This document shows, piece after piece, positions 22,054 through 33,896 of a stretch of DNA of 64,000 nt. Below the pieces are notes generated by a model. That model was not told the DNA's origin. It worked only from the letters and a program-made list of their open reading frames with translations, and did not search any database. The first letter of the stretch is position 1; every line of letters begins with the position of its first letter. A program made the translations under genes and the position numbers. Origin of the DNA: Schizophyllum amplum (Eukaryota > Basidiomycota > Agaricomycetes > Agaricales > Schizophyllaceae); contig VDMD01000012.1 in the NCBI GenBank assembly GCA_007026445.1, forward strand, positions 496,001-560,000, read 5' to 3'.

Positions 22054-25000
22054 ATGTCTGCGGACCCCGATGCTCTCCTGCAAGAACGGCTCGAACAGCT
22101 AAAGCAAGTCGTTCCCGCCATGTCCCCCTCGCTGAGTTTAACCCTGCCACAGTGAGATAAGGCATCGAAGAAATGCCCAGCTCAGAGAAATGTATCGCAT
22201 GTGGGTGCATAGGGACAACATCTGCGCTGTGAAGTACCCCAAGCTTGAAGAGGCCGACGTGCAAGAGTTTATACAACAGTTTGACTTGGACGAGCAGTGC
22301 GTGCTCATGCCACCTTCCCTTGACCTTTCACTTACGCTGCGAAGCCCAGACACAGGGACCATAGACCATTTCATGGAGAACGAGGTCTCTGCCACTAGCC
22401 TTGGCGCCCTACTCAGCACCTATCCCCCCTCGACACAAGCACACGCCAGTGGCAGTGGCAACGACAGAGAGGACAGCCCAAACTCATCCGACGATGTTCC
22501 TCTAGTACGGCAGCAATCGCGCTCGCACTTCAGCGAACCAGATGTCAATATGTCCGATGTTGCGGACGAGGACGAAGAGAAGGCTCAGGCAACCACGACT
22601 GCCCCGCAATCACCTGTCCGTGACGAATCAAGATCATTATCTCCCATCGTCGCGAAATCAGAGTCCCCCGAGCCCAATGCAGACCTCTTTGCCTCCACTT
22701 TCGAAGCGGAACCACATGGCGAGGATCGCGATGCAGCACTTGCATCTGCTCCGGAAGACAGCTCTTCGCAGCCACTACACCAGTCTCTCAAATCACCATC
22801 ACCCCCTCCCTTGGCCGCTCAGTCGCATATGGACGACGCTTCTCGTGTATTGGAGACTGGGGCCGTCGCCACAGACACGATAGGCTCGCAACCTTCCCTC
22901 GAACTCGACGCACAAATTGGGGATCCCGTTGCGGATGCCATGGAAGTCGACGACGCAGAGCACGAGCACGCCGAAGATCGTCACCTTTCTGACAACATGA
23001 CGCCCTCCCCGGAAATGAAGGAATCCTCACCTGTGCCGCAGCTGATGCAACCGCCACAAACAACACAAGCTCCTGCACCACCACCTGTGCAGATGTCCAT
23101 CGCCCCTGCCGACCTACATTTTGGCATTCTTCCTTCATCCGCCCCTCAAGATCCATTCTCTCGCCGCCTGGGACGCATCGTGACCTTGCGCAGCAAAGCG
23201 CGTTCTCCCTCACCTCCGCCTGAATACGACTTCAGCAACATGCGCCGCGACGTACAACCTCCCGCCACGCCACCTATTCCACCACCTGTCTACGCTCCCG
23301 AGCCCTACGATCCAGGCTACACATTACCCAGCTTGTCCGAGCTGCCGGCCGACTTCAACAAGAGGGTGACCAGCCGGAAGCGCAAACGTGATAAGGCGGA
23401 AAATAAGAGGAAGGAGCTGTGGCAGCCAATTGGCTTAAACGAGTGGGGCGCTGCCATCCGCGCTAACCCGGTCTGGAAGAAGGTCTCGCGGGCGACAAAG
23501 TGTTTGACGACCAAAGAGTGGGGGGTCAGCGTCTTCAGCTATCATGTTTCGTGTGCAAGCTGACCGTTCTGCAGATCGCGTACACAGAGCTCAAGCTGAT
23601 TCGCACGCTAGACCGTGTCGAGATGTTGAAGGACTATGGCAAGTGGAGTTTTCGGCAACCGAAGAAGCAGAAAAATGTCGGGGTGATTGCTAAGACGCAC
23701 TGGGATTATCTCATGGATGAGATGGTGATCTTTCTTGCTCATTTGGATGAGCTGCATGTTGACTTGCTCGCAGCAATGGATGCGCACGGATTTCCGCGAG
23801 GAAAGACGTTGGAAATACGCGGTTGCCTTCAATCTCTCGACTGCGGTCCTGGAGTGGCATGCTGCGGGGGACCACGACACGCGGGTTGCGAAAGGTATCT
23901 GCGTGCTGTGGAAGAGGCCTCCGCTGCCCGAGGACGTGGACATGGACAAGCCTGACACGGATGATGCTGAGAAGGACGAGGATAAGGCCATGGATGTTGA
24001 CGGCGAGAAGCAATTGTCAAGACCGCTTGGCGCTATCGTCGACTACGGATCGGATGAGGACGAAGATGACGACGAGCAGGAGAAACTTGTTGCTGACGAG
24101 CTTCAGGCGGCCGAATCCTTGATCGACGATGCCCTTCGAGCAGGCGAGCGTGCAGAGAATGACCCTGGCATAGGCATGACGGAGGCCGACCTGAAGCAAG
24201 AAGAAGTCGACCTTGCGTTGGAATCTCCGGCTAAGGAGGCAGACGAGAATGCCATGGCGGTTGACGGCAGCGCAAATACGGACCCACCGTCCGGGACGGT
24301 ATCTCCCCAGAAAGCAGAGGCATCAACCAGTACACCCGCTGCCAGTGGGCTCAAGACCAATTCCATGGATCCCAGTTTGCACACCACCTCCGAGGCTCGA
24401 CCGTCGCGCACGGACGGAGCGCCCACAAAGCACAAACTGGGAGCATACGCGGCGTTGCGGGAGCGCATCGCCTACTCTGACGTCGACAAGCTGTTTCTGG
24501 AGATGGATGATCTCACGCTACAGCAGGACGGGCATGATACGGTATCTGACCTGGCCGACATCTTCGCCGACCTCCAGCCCTACGGCATGTTTGATCCTCC
24601 CTCAGCCGCGCCGCCCCCTCCGCCCCCCGGCGACGGCAAGGAAAAGGAGCGGAAGAAGCGGAAGGAAGCAGACAGGTTCGACCCTCATCGGCGCGTCGAA
24701 GAGACCATGCAAACGAAACTCTACCCCGTCGGCAAGTTCATGCACTCCAAGCCTACCCTACTCGGTCCGCTGCAGCCCGCGCACAAATGGCAGGATGGCC
24801 ACTGGGTCAACCTCGACGACAACGCGGTCGCGCCTGAGGAGCCCTCGGCTCGCGGCGAACCGCACAATGAGCTCTGGCCGGCAAATCCGAACCACCCGCG
24901 CGTGGATTGGGAGAAGAAATACGGGCCGGAGCGGCGGCGCACGGAGGCGTGGACACCCGGGGAGGATGCGTTGCTCAAGACGCTCGCGGATCGCTTCAAC

Positions 25001-26231
25001 CAGAACTTTGCGCTCGTCGCAGAAGCGTTCAGCGCAGGGGTGTCGGCGGCACGGCGCACGGAGCGGGAGTGCTTCGAGCGGTATGCGGAGAAGTGGCCGC
25101 GACCGAGCAGGTTGGATCCAGCGGCCATGGCGGCGGCAGGAGCGAACGAGGTATCACCGCCGCCGCCGACGCCGTCGACGAGCATGATGACGAGGGGGGT
25201 CAAGCGGGCGAGCATATCGACGCCCACGGCACCAACAATCGGTGGTGTGCCCGGCAACGAGCAACGGAAGCGGCGGCGACACACGGCGCTTGCGGACGTC
25301 ATGCGCCGCGGGCAGAAGAAGAGGGTGGACAACCAGCAGAAGCAGATGGGTAAGTGCACGATATTTTGATCACCAGGGACGCAGGCTGAACATGCTCGTA
25401 GCGCAGCGCAAGCCATCCGTCGTGCACGAGACGCATGGGCAGTACAACAAGCTGCCCAAGCTGTCGCCGTCCGAGCTTAGCCGCATGAAGGCGGAGAAGG
25501 AGGCTCGTGTAGAGACCGATATGGTGATAGCGCGTCGCCGGCAAGAGAGCATGCTCGCGCAGCAAGCTATGGCCGCACGTATGCAACCGCCGCTGCCGCA
25601 GGTTGTTTATTGCCCTTCTGCGTCCTGATCCACTACTAACATCAGGCGTAGATGCAACATCAGCAGCAACCGCCACCTCAGGCCGGCTCGCAGCCTGCTT
25701 CCGCACAGCAGACACCCCAGCAGCCCATCGCGCAACTGCCCGCTGCACAGCAACCCCAATCACACCCACAGCAGCTACAGCAAATGCAGTCAGCCAACGG
25801 ACAGCGCACGGGCAGCGCCGGCGCGCTCGCCGTCCCGCAGACCACGCGTGGCGCCGTGCAGAACATCTCCGGGCAACCGCGGGCGGGATCGGCGGCTGGG
25901 ACGACGCCGCGGCTCTCGCCCCAGCAGCTTTTGCAGGCGCAGCAAGTGGCGGCACGGCAGGGGCAGCTGTTGGCGCAGTCGCATGCCGCGCAGTCGCCGA
26001 CGCCCGTGAATGGGGTGGGCTCGCCGCGCCCGCCGAGCGCGCAGGCGGTGCCGCAGGCGGGCGGGGGGCAGCGCCCGTCGTACTACATCCCTAACATGAC
26101 GCCGGAGCAGGTGATGAACATGTCGAGGCATGGTATTGTGGTGGGTCTGGGCATGCATTTGGGGCTTCCAGGATGCTAACTCGTGTTCGCAGTACGGCGG
26201 GTATCACCAGGTTGCCCAACAGCCTCAGCAG

Positions 26232-26269
<38 letters not shown>

Positions 26270-26339
26270 TCAGGCTCAGCAACAGCAACAACAAGGCGTG
26301 TCCCAGCCACCTGCGCCGCCACCTCAGCAACAGGGTTGA
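22054..26339 (+). CDS. EAF1: Chromatin modification-related protein EAF1/VID21 (NuA4 scaffold, HSA and SANT domains)
   Basis: EAF1 is the platform subunit of the NuA4 histone acetyltransferase. Exon 1 is MSADPDALLQERLEQLKQ. An intron of about 50 nt then leads into a coiled segment, RNAQLREMYRMW. A long disordered acidic/proline-rich region follows. The HSA domain spans roughly 23640-23900 (HWDYLMDEM, then after an intron QWMRTDFREERRWKYAVAFNL). A second acidic region precedes RFDPHRRVEETM. The Myb/SANT domain is near 24940-25100 (AWTPGEDALLKTLADRFNQN, ERECFERYAEKW). The C-terminus is Gln-rich with a polyQ run, ending PPAPPPQQQG. At least seven exons, all in phase. The exact first splice acceptor is uncertain. 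Confidence 0.88.
26224..26296 (+). repeat. CAG/CAA trinucleotide repeat encoding polyglutamine
   Basis: A mixed CAG/CAA repeat in the last exon of EAF1 gives about fourteen consecutive Gln, a His-Gln-Ala interruption and a further Gln run. CAA interruptions suggest selection for the protein tract as well as slippage. Yeast EAF1 is also Gln-rich at this end. Confidence 0.85.
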
Positions 26340-26679
26340 TGTTACTAGCGCTGGCGCTGTACAAGTATCGCTGTTTCCTGCGTTCAAATAGTTCGTACTT
26401 ACGTATTCCATCTTGTGGTATGTCATCCGAGTGTCGGGTATAAATGATCTACATGATTTCGAGTGAACTTCAGGCTTGCAGATGGACGCAAGCTGGCAGC
26501 TACACTCCTTCACACACGCGACTATGTGAGTAGTAAAACGGGTCATGATAGAATCGTGAGCATATACGTGGTACTGAGATCTCTCCCGACAGCCTAAATA
26601 ATAAAGATACGTAGCGAACACACCACGCAAGCAACCCCAAGCGCATGCATACCACTCTACAGCTCTACCCCTGCAGACT
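26340..26679. other. Convergent 3' flanks of EAF1 and the aldehyde dehydrogenase
   Basis: The stop codons at 26339 (plus) and 26680 (minus) face each other over 340 bp. The gap holds two 3' UTRs and nothing else recognisable. Confidence 0.5.
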
Positions 26680-29101
26680 CTACCTCCGCCCCTTCGATGC
26701 CGCCTGTATAAGCGCGTAGAGCCCGTACATCCAGTTCCGAGCCCCATCGGCGTACAGAAAGCGCACGAGGCCGGAGGAGAACTCCCTGTTCGGATTGTGA
26801 GCGAGACTAAGGAGACGGGAAGGTACTTCAGCGTACCAGCTCTGTAGCAGGGAGCGTAATGGGTAGTCTAGAACGGGAGGGATCGCTGTCTGGATCACAT
26901 TGGGCCAGCGGTCTACCATGATGGCCTTCGGGTTGGTGAGGGCGCGGAGACCCTCGGGACCACCTGTGATCTGTGAGGGACTGACAACGAAAACTACATG
27001 TTGTGCATACCGAAGCGACCGTAGCCACTAGACTTGTACCCTCCAAAAGGCAAGTCTTGGCTGTATTACATTGTGAGTAGAAGCCAGGCCTTCAGTAGAC
27101 GCCAACATACTTCATCTGCGGGGTTCAAGTCAGCATCAATCTGCGGCCATAACAAACTTGGCAATACTAACGTAGAATACACCGAAATCGTTGATCGAGA
27201 CCATGCCGCATTCCAAGCGCTTTGCCAGCTCCAGACATTTTGCTTGACTGCGCATCGAACGTCAGCTCTAGACCTATGCACTATGTGTGCCACTGACCTT
27301 GGCCCGAACACGCTGGCACCGAGACCATATCGTGTGCCGTTCGCGAGCTCGAGGGCTTCCTCGATCGTTTCGTACGGCATAAGCAGAGCAATGGGAGCGA
27401 ACACTTCGGAGGGCATGAACAACAAGATGCGCCCTCGAAAACATATCACACGCACATTCTTGCTGAGCAATCTCCATCGAATTGTCAACCGGTCCAACGA
27501 CGGTGGGCTGGAAGTAGTAGCCGTTCTCCAGGTAAACATGGTTGTATTGCCGGCCACCGATGACATTGGCGCCACCCTCCTCCGCGTCTTGGATGAGGGC
27601 TTCGAGTGCTTGGAAGCGGTCGCCGTCTATCATGGCACCGCCGTCGATGGTGGCAACGTAGCCCTCCTGCGTAGGCGCAAGGACCGAGCCGAGACGCATC
27701 TTGGATGCGGTTTCCTTGAAAATTGCCTCGAGCTCGTCATATTGCGAGGAGTGTACGATTAGCCGCTCAATGCCGATGCAGTTCTGGCCCATGTTTTGGC
27801 TGCGATAATGTTAGCGAGGCAGCAGCGTATCTGTGCGACAAAGACGTACAAGACTCCACGCTTCCACAGCGGAGCCCATCTCCCGAGGTCTGTGTTCGGC
27901 ATGATGATGCATGGGTCCTTTCCTCCGAGCTCCAGAGTGACTGGCGTCAGGTGCTCCGTGGCATCCTGGGCGATCTGTTCCCGATGTAAAGCATGGACCA
28001 GCAGCAGATGAACAAACGCAACGTACGATCCTTCCAACGGTCTCCGAGCCAATGAACGTGATGTGCTTGATTACCGGAGACCTTGTCAGCACATGGGCAT
28101 TCTTGGGATAACAGCAAACAAGCTGGATGATATCCTCGGAGTGCCCCAGAGTCCGCAAACATGTCGTGATAGCGTCCACGAACCATGTCGTCGACCAGAT
28201 GACTTTCTCGGAGCATTTGAGCACGACAGCGTTGCCGGCAAATATGGACGCTAGGACAGGACCCCAGGCGTTGTGGAGAGCTATGGTAGAACGCGTGAGC
28301 CGGAGCACGACAGTACTCGGAAAAGAACGCACGGTAGTTCCAGGAGACAATGGCGGCCACCACACCCAGGGGTTCGTAGTGCACTTCTGATCGCTTGTAG
28401 CCCAACATGAAGTTCCCGTGGCGGCGCTCAGGCTTTAGATAGCGCTCCCCGTGCTTCATGAGCCATTCCATCTTCGTGCAGGTCGTCATAATTTCGCCGA
28501 GTGCAGCGTCCAGAACTACGGTTGCATTCAGCTAACTGCCAGAAAACAGAGCAAGACAACGCACGCGTCTTTCCCGTGTCACGGCAAGCCACCTTCGCGC
28601 ACATCTCCTGGTTGTCCACGAGCCACTTCAACAGACTCCGCACGACGCGTCGGCGCTGCACGAAGGTCGTGTGCCGCCATCGCTTCTGTGCCTTCGCCGC
28701 CTTGTCGATCTTGTTCCTGATGACCGACTCATCGTCTGCCAGGAAGGTTCCGAGATGCAAGCTCGTCGCGGGGTCGAAGCTCGTGATATACTCATGCCCC
28801 ATGTCCATGGGGGCAAGACGTCCGGGTGCTGCAGATGGGATTGGAGGTTCGCGTTTTCGAGCGGGAGGCCCTCCCAGCTCGGATCTGCCTGAACTGGGGG
28901 GTGATGCACGAAGGGGACGGGGCTATTGTGTGCCCTCTGGTATCGTTCATACACGAGGTATATCCCTCCGGCGAAGCATAACACGATCGGCCACAGAATC
29001 GTGTCAAAGTCGCTGCGCTCCTCTGCGACATATTTCTTCGTCGAACTCTTCGCTTCCGCCAGCGACGCAAGAAAGGCCACGGGGAAAAGAGTGTCCAGCA
29101 T
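26680..29101 (-). CDS. Membrane-anchored aldehyde dehydrogenase (MSC7-like)
   Basis: Oxidises an aldehyde to the acid with NAD(P). The N-terminus MLDTLFPVAFLASLAEAK is followed by a membrane span (TILWPIVLCFAGGIYLVYE), a class found in fungi as Msc7-like ALDHs, probably on the ER. Then come YITSFDPATSLHLGTF, CRDTGKTLLDAALGEI, the Asn-containing VVAAIVSWNY, HITFIGSETVGR, the general-base Glu in TLELGGKDPCI, the catalytic Cys in MGQNCIGIERLIV, ELFAPIALLMPYETIEEAL, INDFGV and PFGGYKSSGYGRFGG. A hydrophobic C-terminal tail follows. Many introns. One base appears to be missing in the cccc run at 28797-28800: adding one joins PWTWG to HEYITSFDP. Otherwise intact. Confidence 0.9.
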
Positions 29102-29561
29102 GTTTAGAGGCGTCGGAGGGCAAGACGTGGTCAGGGTCAGAGACGAACACCAAAAACGCGCGATGAACGATCACGTGGTTGACGCGCCCCATGTGCCATT
29201 CATCATGATCATGTTGAACTTGTCATTGGATGAATCATTATCCATCGGAGGTTCCAAAGTCGGCGCTCAGATCGCAGTGCTAGCGCTGCATATCCGAAAG
29301 GCATGATCATATTAAAGATCTTAATTGGCACTTCAAGACAACCACATCCTTATGAGTCAACGAATGGAATTTTCGATAAGTAGCAGCGCATACATATGCC
29401 CCGATGAGACCACAGCAGAGTACACAAGACGACTATCACAGATACAGTCTAGCAATAAATACGACGTGTACGTGAAAGGCCGTCAAGCATCAAGCTCAAG
29501 CATGAAGGGATAAATTACAATGTAATAATTTAGGCGTAAAAGCCGTTCTTCACCATAGCGC
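29102..29561 (-). other. Intergenic: ALDH promoter and GH55 3' flank
   Basis: About 460 bp between two minus-strand genes. A/T-richer than its surroundings, especially 29300-29560. No gene, RNA or repeat was recognised. Confidence 0.5.
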
Positions 29562-32197
29562 TCAAGCATCAAGGGTCCAGACGGACACCGTCGACGCGAA
29601 GCCGTTACGGTTGTCCGCCTGCTTAATGACCGGCGAGCCGTCGACGCTCAGCGAGTTGACCGTCGCCACGGTGCTCAGCTGGTAAATGTACACGTTGGAG
29701 ACGGACGCGCTCTCGATGTTGACGATCTGCGGCTGGCAGTCCCAGGTGTCGAGGCACTCTTGAGTGTAGTCGGTGAAGAAGGAGTAGAGGCCGGCACCAA
29801 AGACCATGATGTCCTGGGAGTTGGCGATGTGGAGCGCCCAGGCGGAGGTGAGACCGTCGGGGAAGGACGGGTCCTTCATGTCGGTGTTGAGCGCGAACGG
29901 CTCCGGGACAGTGGGCGAGGGCTGGAAGTAGGGCTGCAGACAGTACTTATATCAGCAATGTACGAACAGCAATTTTGTTAGAAGCGCACCGTCTCAGTCT
30001 GGATGAGGCCGAGGTAGTGTTCTTGGCGCCGTTGAGGTTGTACTGTACAAGACGTGGTGCTCGGAAGCGGTGCCGATCATCCAGACGGGGCCAGCAGGAC
30101 TCGGAGAGAATGCCACGGCCGGAGTAGATCGTAATGCGGCCCTCCTCAGGGTCGTCGAGGTCGTGGTCGGCGTTCCAAACCCAGGTGCCCTCGAGATACG
30201 CCGTGCTCTTCGCGGTCAAGTGGAGCGCGAGGTAGGCGGAGTAGCAGTCATCGTTTTGGCTGCCCGACGGGCAGTTGTCGACCTGGAGACCGCTGCCCTT
30301 GGCTGGAAGCAGTGTCAGCAATATTCTGAGGATAAAAATGATGAAGCAAACGTACCACCACCGAGACGGACGTGGCAGTCCCACATGCCGGCGGAGCCCT
30401 GGGAGTCCTCCGCGACGTTCCACTCAACAACGATGGCACCGCCAGCAGGACCGACAGTCGAGAAGGCGATATCCTGGATCTCAATAGTGCCAACATCGCC
30501 CTCATTGCCGACCTTGACAACGACCTGCGGGTTCGCCGAGTCCTTGAAGGCATCGCCGGAACCAGCAATGACGGAGAAGACCTCGCCGACGATGCGCGAG
30601 CCGACGGGGATCGTAAGCGTCTTGGAGACGATGTACGTGCCGTGGTCGATGAAGACAAGGTTCTTGCCGGCGTTCTGAAAGAGTTGTCAAGAATCGCACT
30701 GATATCTGCAGCGATCCACTCACGTCGTCGAATAGCTTCTGCAGAGCGTCGGTGTCGTCCGTCGTACCGTCACCCTTCGCGCCGCGGACTTGGCGGTCAC
30801 GACCTGGTCGGCGGTGTACTCGAGGTACTGCGGGCGCGGCTTCGAGAAATCTTGCCATCGGCGAGGAGGGACTCCGGCTTGGTCGGCGCGGGGACGACGT
30901 CCTGGGTGAACTTGCCCTCCGCAGCGGTGCCGCTGTAGACATTGCCCTGCGCCCAAGAGTCGATCGTGGTGCTGCCACCCTCGAGAACGACGGTGCCATC
31001 GGCGGACTGGACCGCGGTCGGGACGTTCGTGAGCGCGATGTTGTTGAGGACGATGGAGCCGGCGAGCGAGGTGCTGGAGTTCGACGTTTGGAGGAAGATC
31101 GGTGTCTCGGAGACAACGGCGTCGACGATGGCGAGGCCAGCGGTCGTCTGCGTGTCCTCGGTGATACCGCCGGTCATGACATCGAAGGCGATGTCGCAGT
31201 TGTTGACCGTGACACCCTGGTACGTCCAGCCCCAGTTCCAGAGGGAGTAGATGGCAGTCTTCGCGTTGTTGATCGTGACGTTGCGGACGGTGAACTGCTG
31301 GTTGCCGACCCACATGCCGAACTTGCCTCCGTTGAAGGTGAGGTCGCTCATGAAGCCACCTGAGCCGTTTTCCATCCAGATACCCTGGTGGACGGTGTCA
31401 TCCTCGGCTGACATCTCAAAGCGCACGTTCGCGAGCGAAGTAGCCCTGTGGCAGAGTAAGCGAAACCCCTTCAAATCAGATGCTTAGACGTACTGCGCAA
31501 CCTGCCAGTGGATACCAGTGACTGCGTTCGCGGAAGGGACTTGAGTCGTGTCGATGACGAAGTTACGGACGGAGCGGAAGCTAGAGCAAGCATATGAGAA
31601 GCAAATACACGGACGAAAAAATGAGAGTACTTACAAGTTGTTCTGGTTAACATACCAGCTCTCACCGTTCTCCGATGGGTCGGCGTCGATCATGGCCATG
31701 CCGGCGAAGTCGGCGGAAGCAAGGAGAGTAGGAGGGGCCGTGGCATCACCGATGAGCTGGGTGTAGTAGTAGGGCGTGACGGGGGCAGAAACGACGTAGG
31801 AACTGCGAAGCTAATGTCAGAGACGACAACGAGGGGAGAGACTGCACGTACCCCTGGGGGAAGTAAACGAGAGCAGGAGTGACCGTCGAAGAAACGCAGG
31901 TCTTGGCACCGCAGCGGTTGCCGTCCGAGATAGCCTTGCTGAAGAAAGGGTCAGTATATCGTATGATATCGCGAGAAGATGAACGCACTTGATGCCTCAG
32001 TATCATCGGTGGTCCGTCGCCCTTCGCGCCATAGTCCTTACGTTGCGGAAGACCTTGTAATCGGCATCGTCGCCGAACGCGGGCAAGCCAGCGTGGTCGA
32101 TACCTTCAAGCCAGAAGGTGCTGGACTGGCGCTGCTCAAGCGGGAAAGCGGCCGCGAGCAGTGAGAGCAAAGGAAGGAGGAGGATGCCTGCCAACAT
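29562..32197 (-). CDS. Secreted exo-beta-1,3-glucanase, GH55; reading frame broken at several points
   Basis: Signal peptide MLAGILLLPLLSLLAAAFPL, then FWLEGIDHAGLPAFGDDADY. GH55 proteins are two tandem right-handed beta-helix domains, each opening with a YGAKGDGTTDDT-type string, and both copies are recognisable here (about 32010-32040 and 30740-30790). Also seen are GGKFGMWVGNQQFTVRNVT, YSLWNWGWTYQGVTVNNC, KNLVFIDHGTYIV, MWDCHVRLGG and the C-terminal VFGAGLYSFFTDY...CLDTWDCQPQIV. As given, the frame is lost by single-base differences near 32040, 32013, 31990, 30849, 30785, 30100, 30046 and 30019. Nearly all are single missing bases, mostly a coding-strand C. Either the sequence is uncorrected here or the gene is decaying. 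Confidence 0.82.
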
Positions 32198-32293
32198 GTT
32201 GACCAGCTGCAAAGGAACTGGCGAACGAAAAAGAATGTACGAGGGCGCTGGGCCGAAGAGGATGAGAGAAACCAGACACGGCGGTGGCCCGTC

Positions 32294-32301
32294 TTATATA
32301 T
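32294..32301 (-). promoter_or_regulatory. TATA box of the GH55 gene
   Basis: TATATAAG is read on the minus strand about 100 bp upstream of the ATG at 32197. The position and perfect match make it a likely core promoter element. It parallels the TATA box of the GH20 gene. Confidence 0.55.
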
Positions 32302-33896
32302 TGACGGGCACAGTCCCGGGTCAGAATCAAGTGATCCACCAACACGGAGCGAAGTTGAAAGCCTCCGCGCGGTAGCCGCAGACTCCCATACGCAGAAACA
32401 GGTGGGGGTGGTTACCGTCCAGCAAGAGTTCGCGAACGCATCGGGTGTACCGTGGGCACCTGCCTAAAGTCAAAACAATGCACATATGCCGCCGCCATTG
32501 CGGGCGCTGATCCGTACGGCACTTGCGCCGTTGACAAGCCAGTAAAACACGCCCAGTCGTCTTGGGAGAACGTCGTCTCCATGACAAGGGTATCGCGGGG
32601 TCGGCAGAGTTGCTCGAGAGAGTTCATCGGTGAGCGTGTGCGTGGCTGCAGAGCGAATGAGTCGGCAGGGTATCAACTTCGAAGTAGTATCTGGTCGTCT
32701 CTGGCGATTCTTCTGTCGCAGAATAAGCTTGGAGAACCCCTCGCTGATTAGAGAAGAGATCGTCCGCAGCATACGCCACCGGGTGCTCGATAGAGCGATA
32801 AACGGGTCCTTGTGAGGAGCTCCAACGACGCGCTGTCGTTTGGCATGTCGAGTCGTCAACGGAACACGGCCGCTGGAATGACTGCGGGATCTTGCTCGAA
32901 TCACGCTCGTCTGCTGAAGATCTTTGTCGGGGTAAAATGGGTCACAGTGGTCGCGTCGCAGGCAAGGGAAATGTGTGTCGGAGGAGACCAAACGCTAAAG
33001 TATGCAGGAAAAGGTATGCGGACTTTGCCGAGCAAGAGTTTGCATCGGCATAGCGGCCCCGAACACCAATTGAACACGTTTGAAGACCAATTGAAGACAG
33101 TACTGAAGGGCTCGTAACGGTCCCTCGACTACTCTATTGGACCAACCCTGCTGTTGGCTCCATTGAGCCCAACACACTTGCTCAGCTAGTCTTTCAACTT
33201 CGGCGCAGAGGGCCGCTGGCACCCATCAGGCTATTGCCATAAATGGGTGAAAAGGAAATCCAAATGGAGACATTCCCGAATCCAGCAGGGCAGGGGCCGC
33301 CCCTGGCCGCCCGCTGACGTGCGGAGATTGCGATCCTTGCGATGCACCAGTGTCGTCGAACGTCGACGCTTGAAGCTTGGACGTTGAAGAACCGTGACAG
33401 AGGCGGCTCGCGCAGTTATGCTGTTCTTACTACATACGTACAGAGTGCAGCCATAACACTCCCTTCGAACCCGTGAGTTGGAAAATGACCGCTCTGCGGT
33501 TGACCATAGCCTCCATTACATCGCCAATCATCCCGAGACATCGACGCGTCGTAAGGTTCATGCAGGTAAAAGCGAAAGCAGATATACGAGGCGTATGTAC
33601 TATGCAGGAGCGGGTATACGGAAACGGCTTGCAAGCTACATGAATGATTATCGACAGGACAAGCTCGAGGAGGGGAATTAACTGCGCGGACAATAAGCGG
33701 GATGCGAGTGGCCGGGGCAGACGTTCCGATACGATAGGCAGGGCGTCCACGAACGTGATAAGTATGGAACATTGGATGTATGTCCTTTGGGGTCTATGCG
33801 GGGGAGAAAAAGGAAGAGCGTTCGAAAGTAAAGGCGGGATAGAAGAAAACGAGGCGTTGGACAAACGGAAATCAAAAGAGATGTCCGCTACCTGGC
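32302..33896. other. Long intergenic region upstream of GH55, no gene recognised
   Basis: About 1.6 kb lies between GH55 and the SMI1 stop at 33897, both on the minus strand. A minus-strand ORF starting at 32627 (MNSLEQLCRPRDTLVMETTF) reads like protein for about 70 residues, but I find no family, splice partner or upstream exon. A weaker ORF crosses 32470-32991 without an ATG. The region is best read as the GH55 regulatory region plus SMI1 3' flank, with a small unrecognised gene not excluded. Confidence 0.4.

Noticed and set aside
32470..32991. 173-codon minus-strand ORF upstream of GH55
   Set aside because: It has no ATG at its head, no domain and no splice support; it probably lies in the GH55 promoter region.
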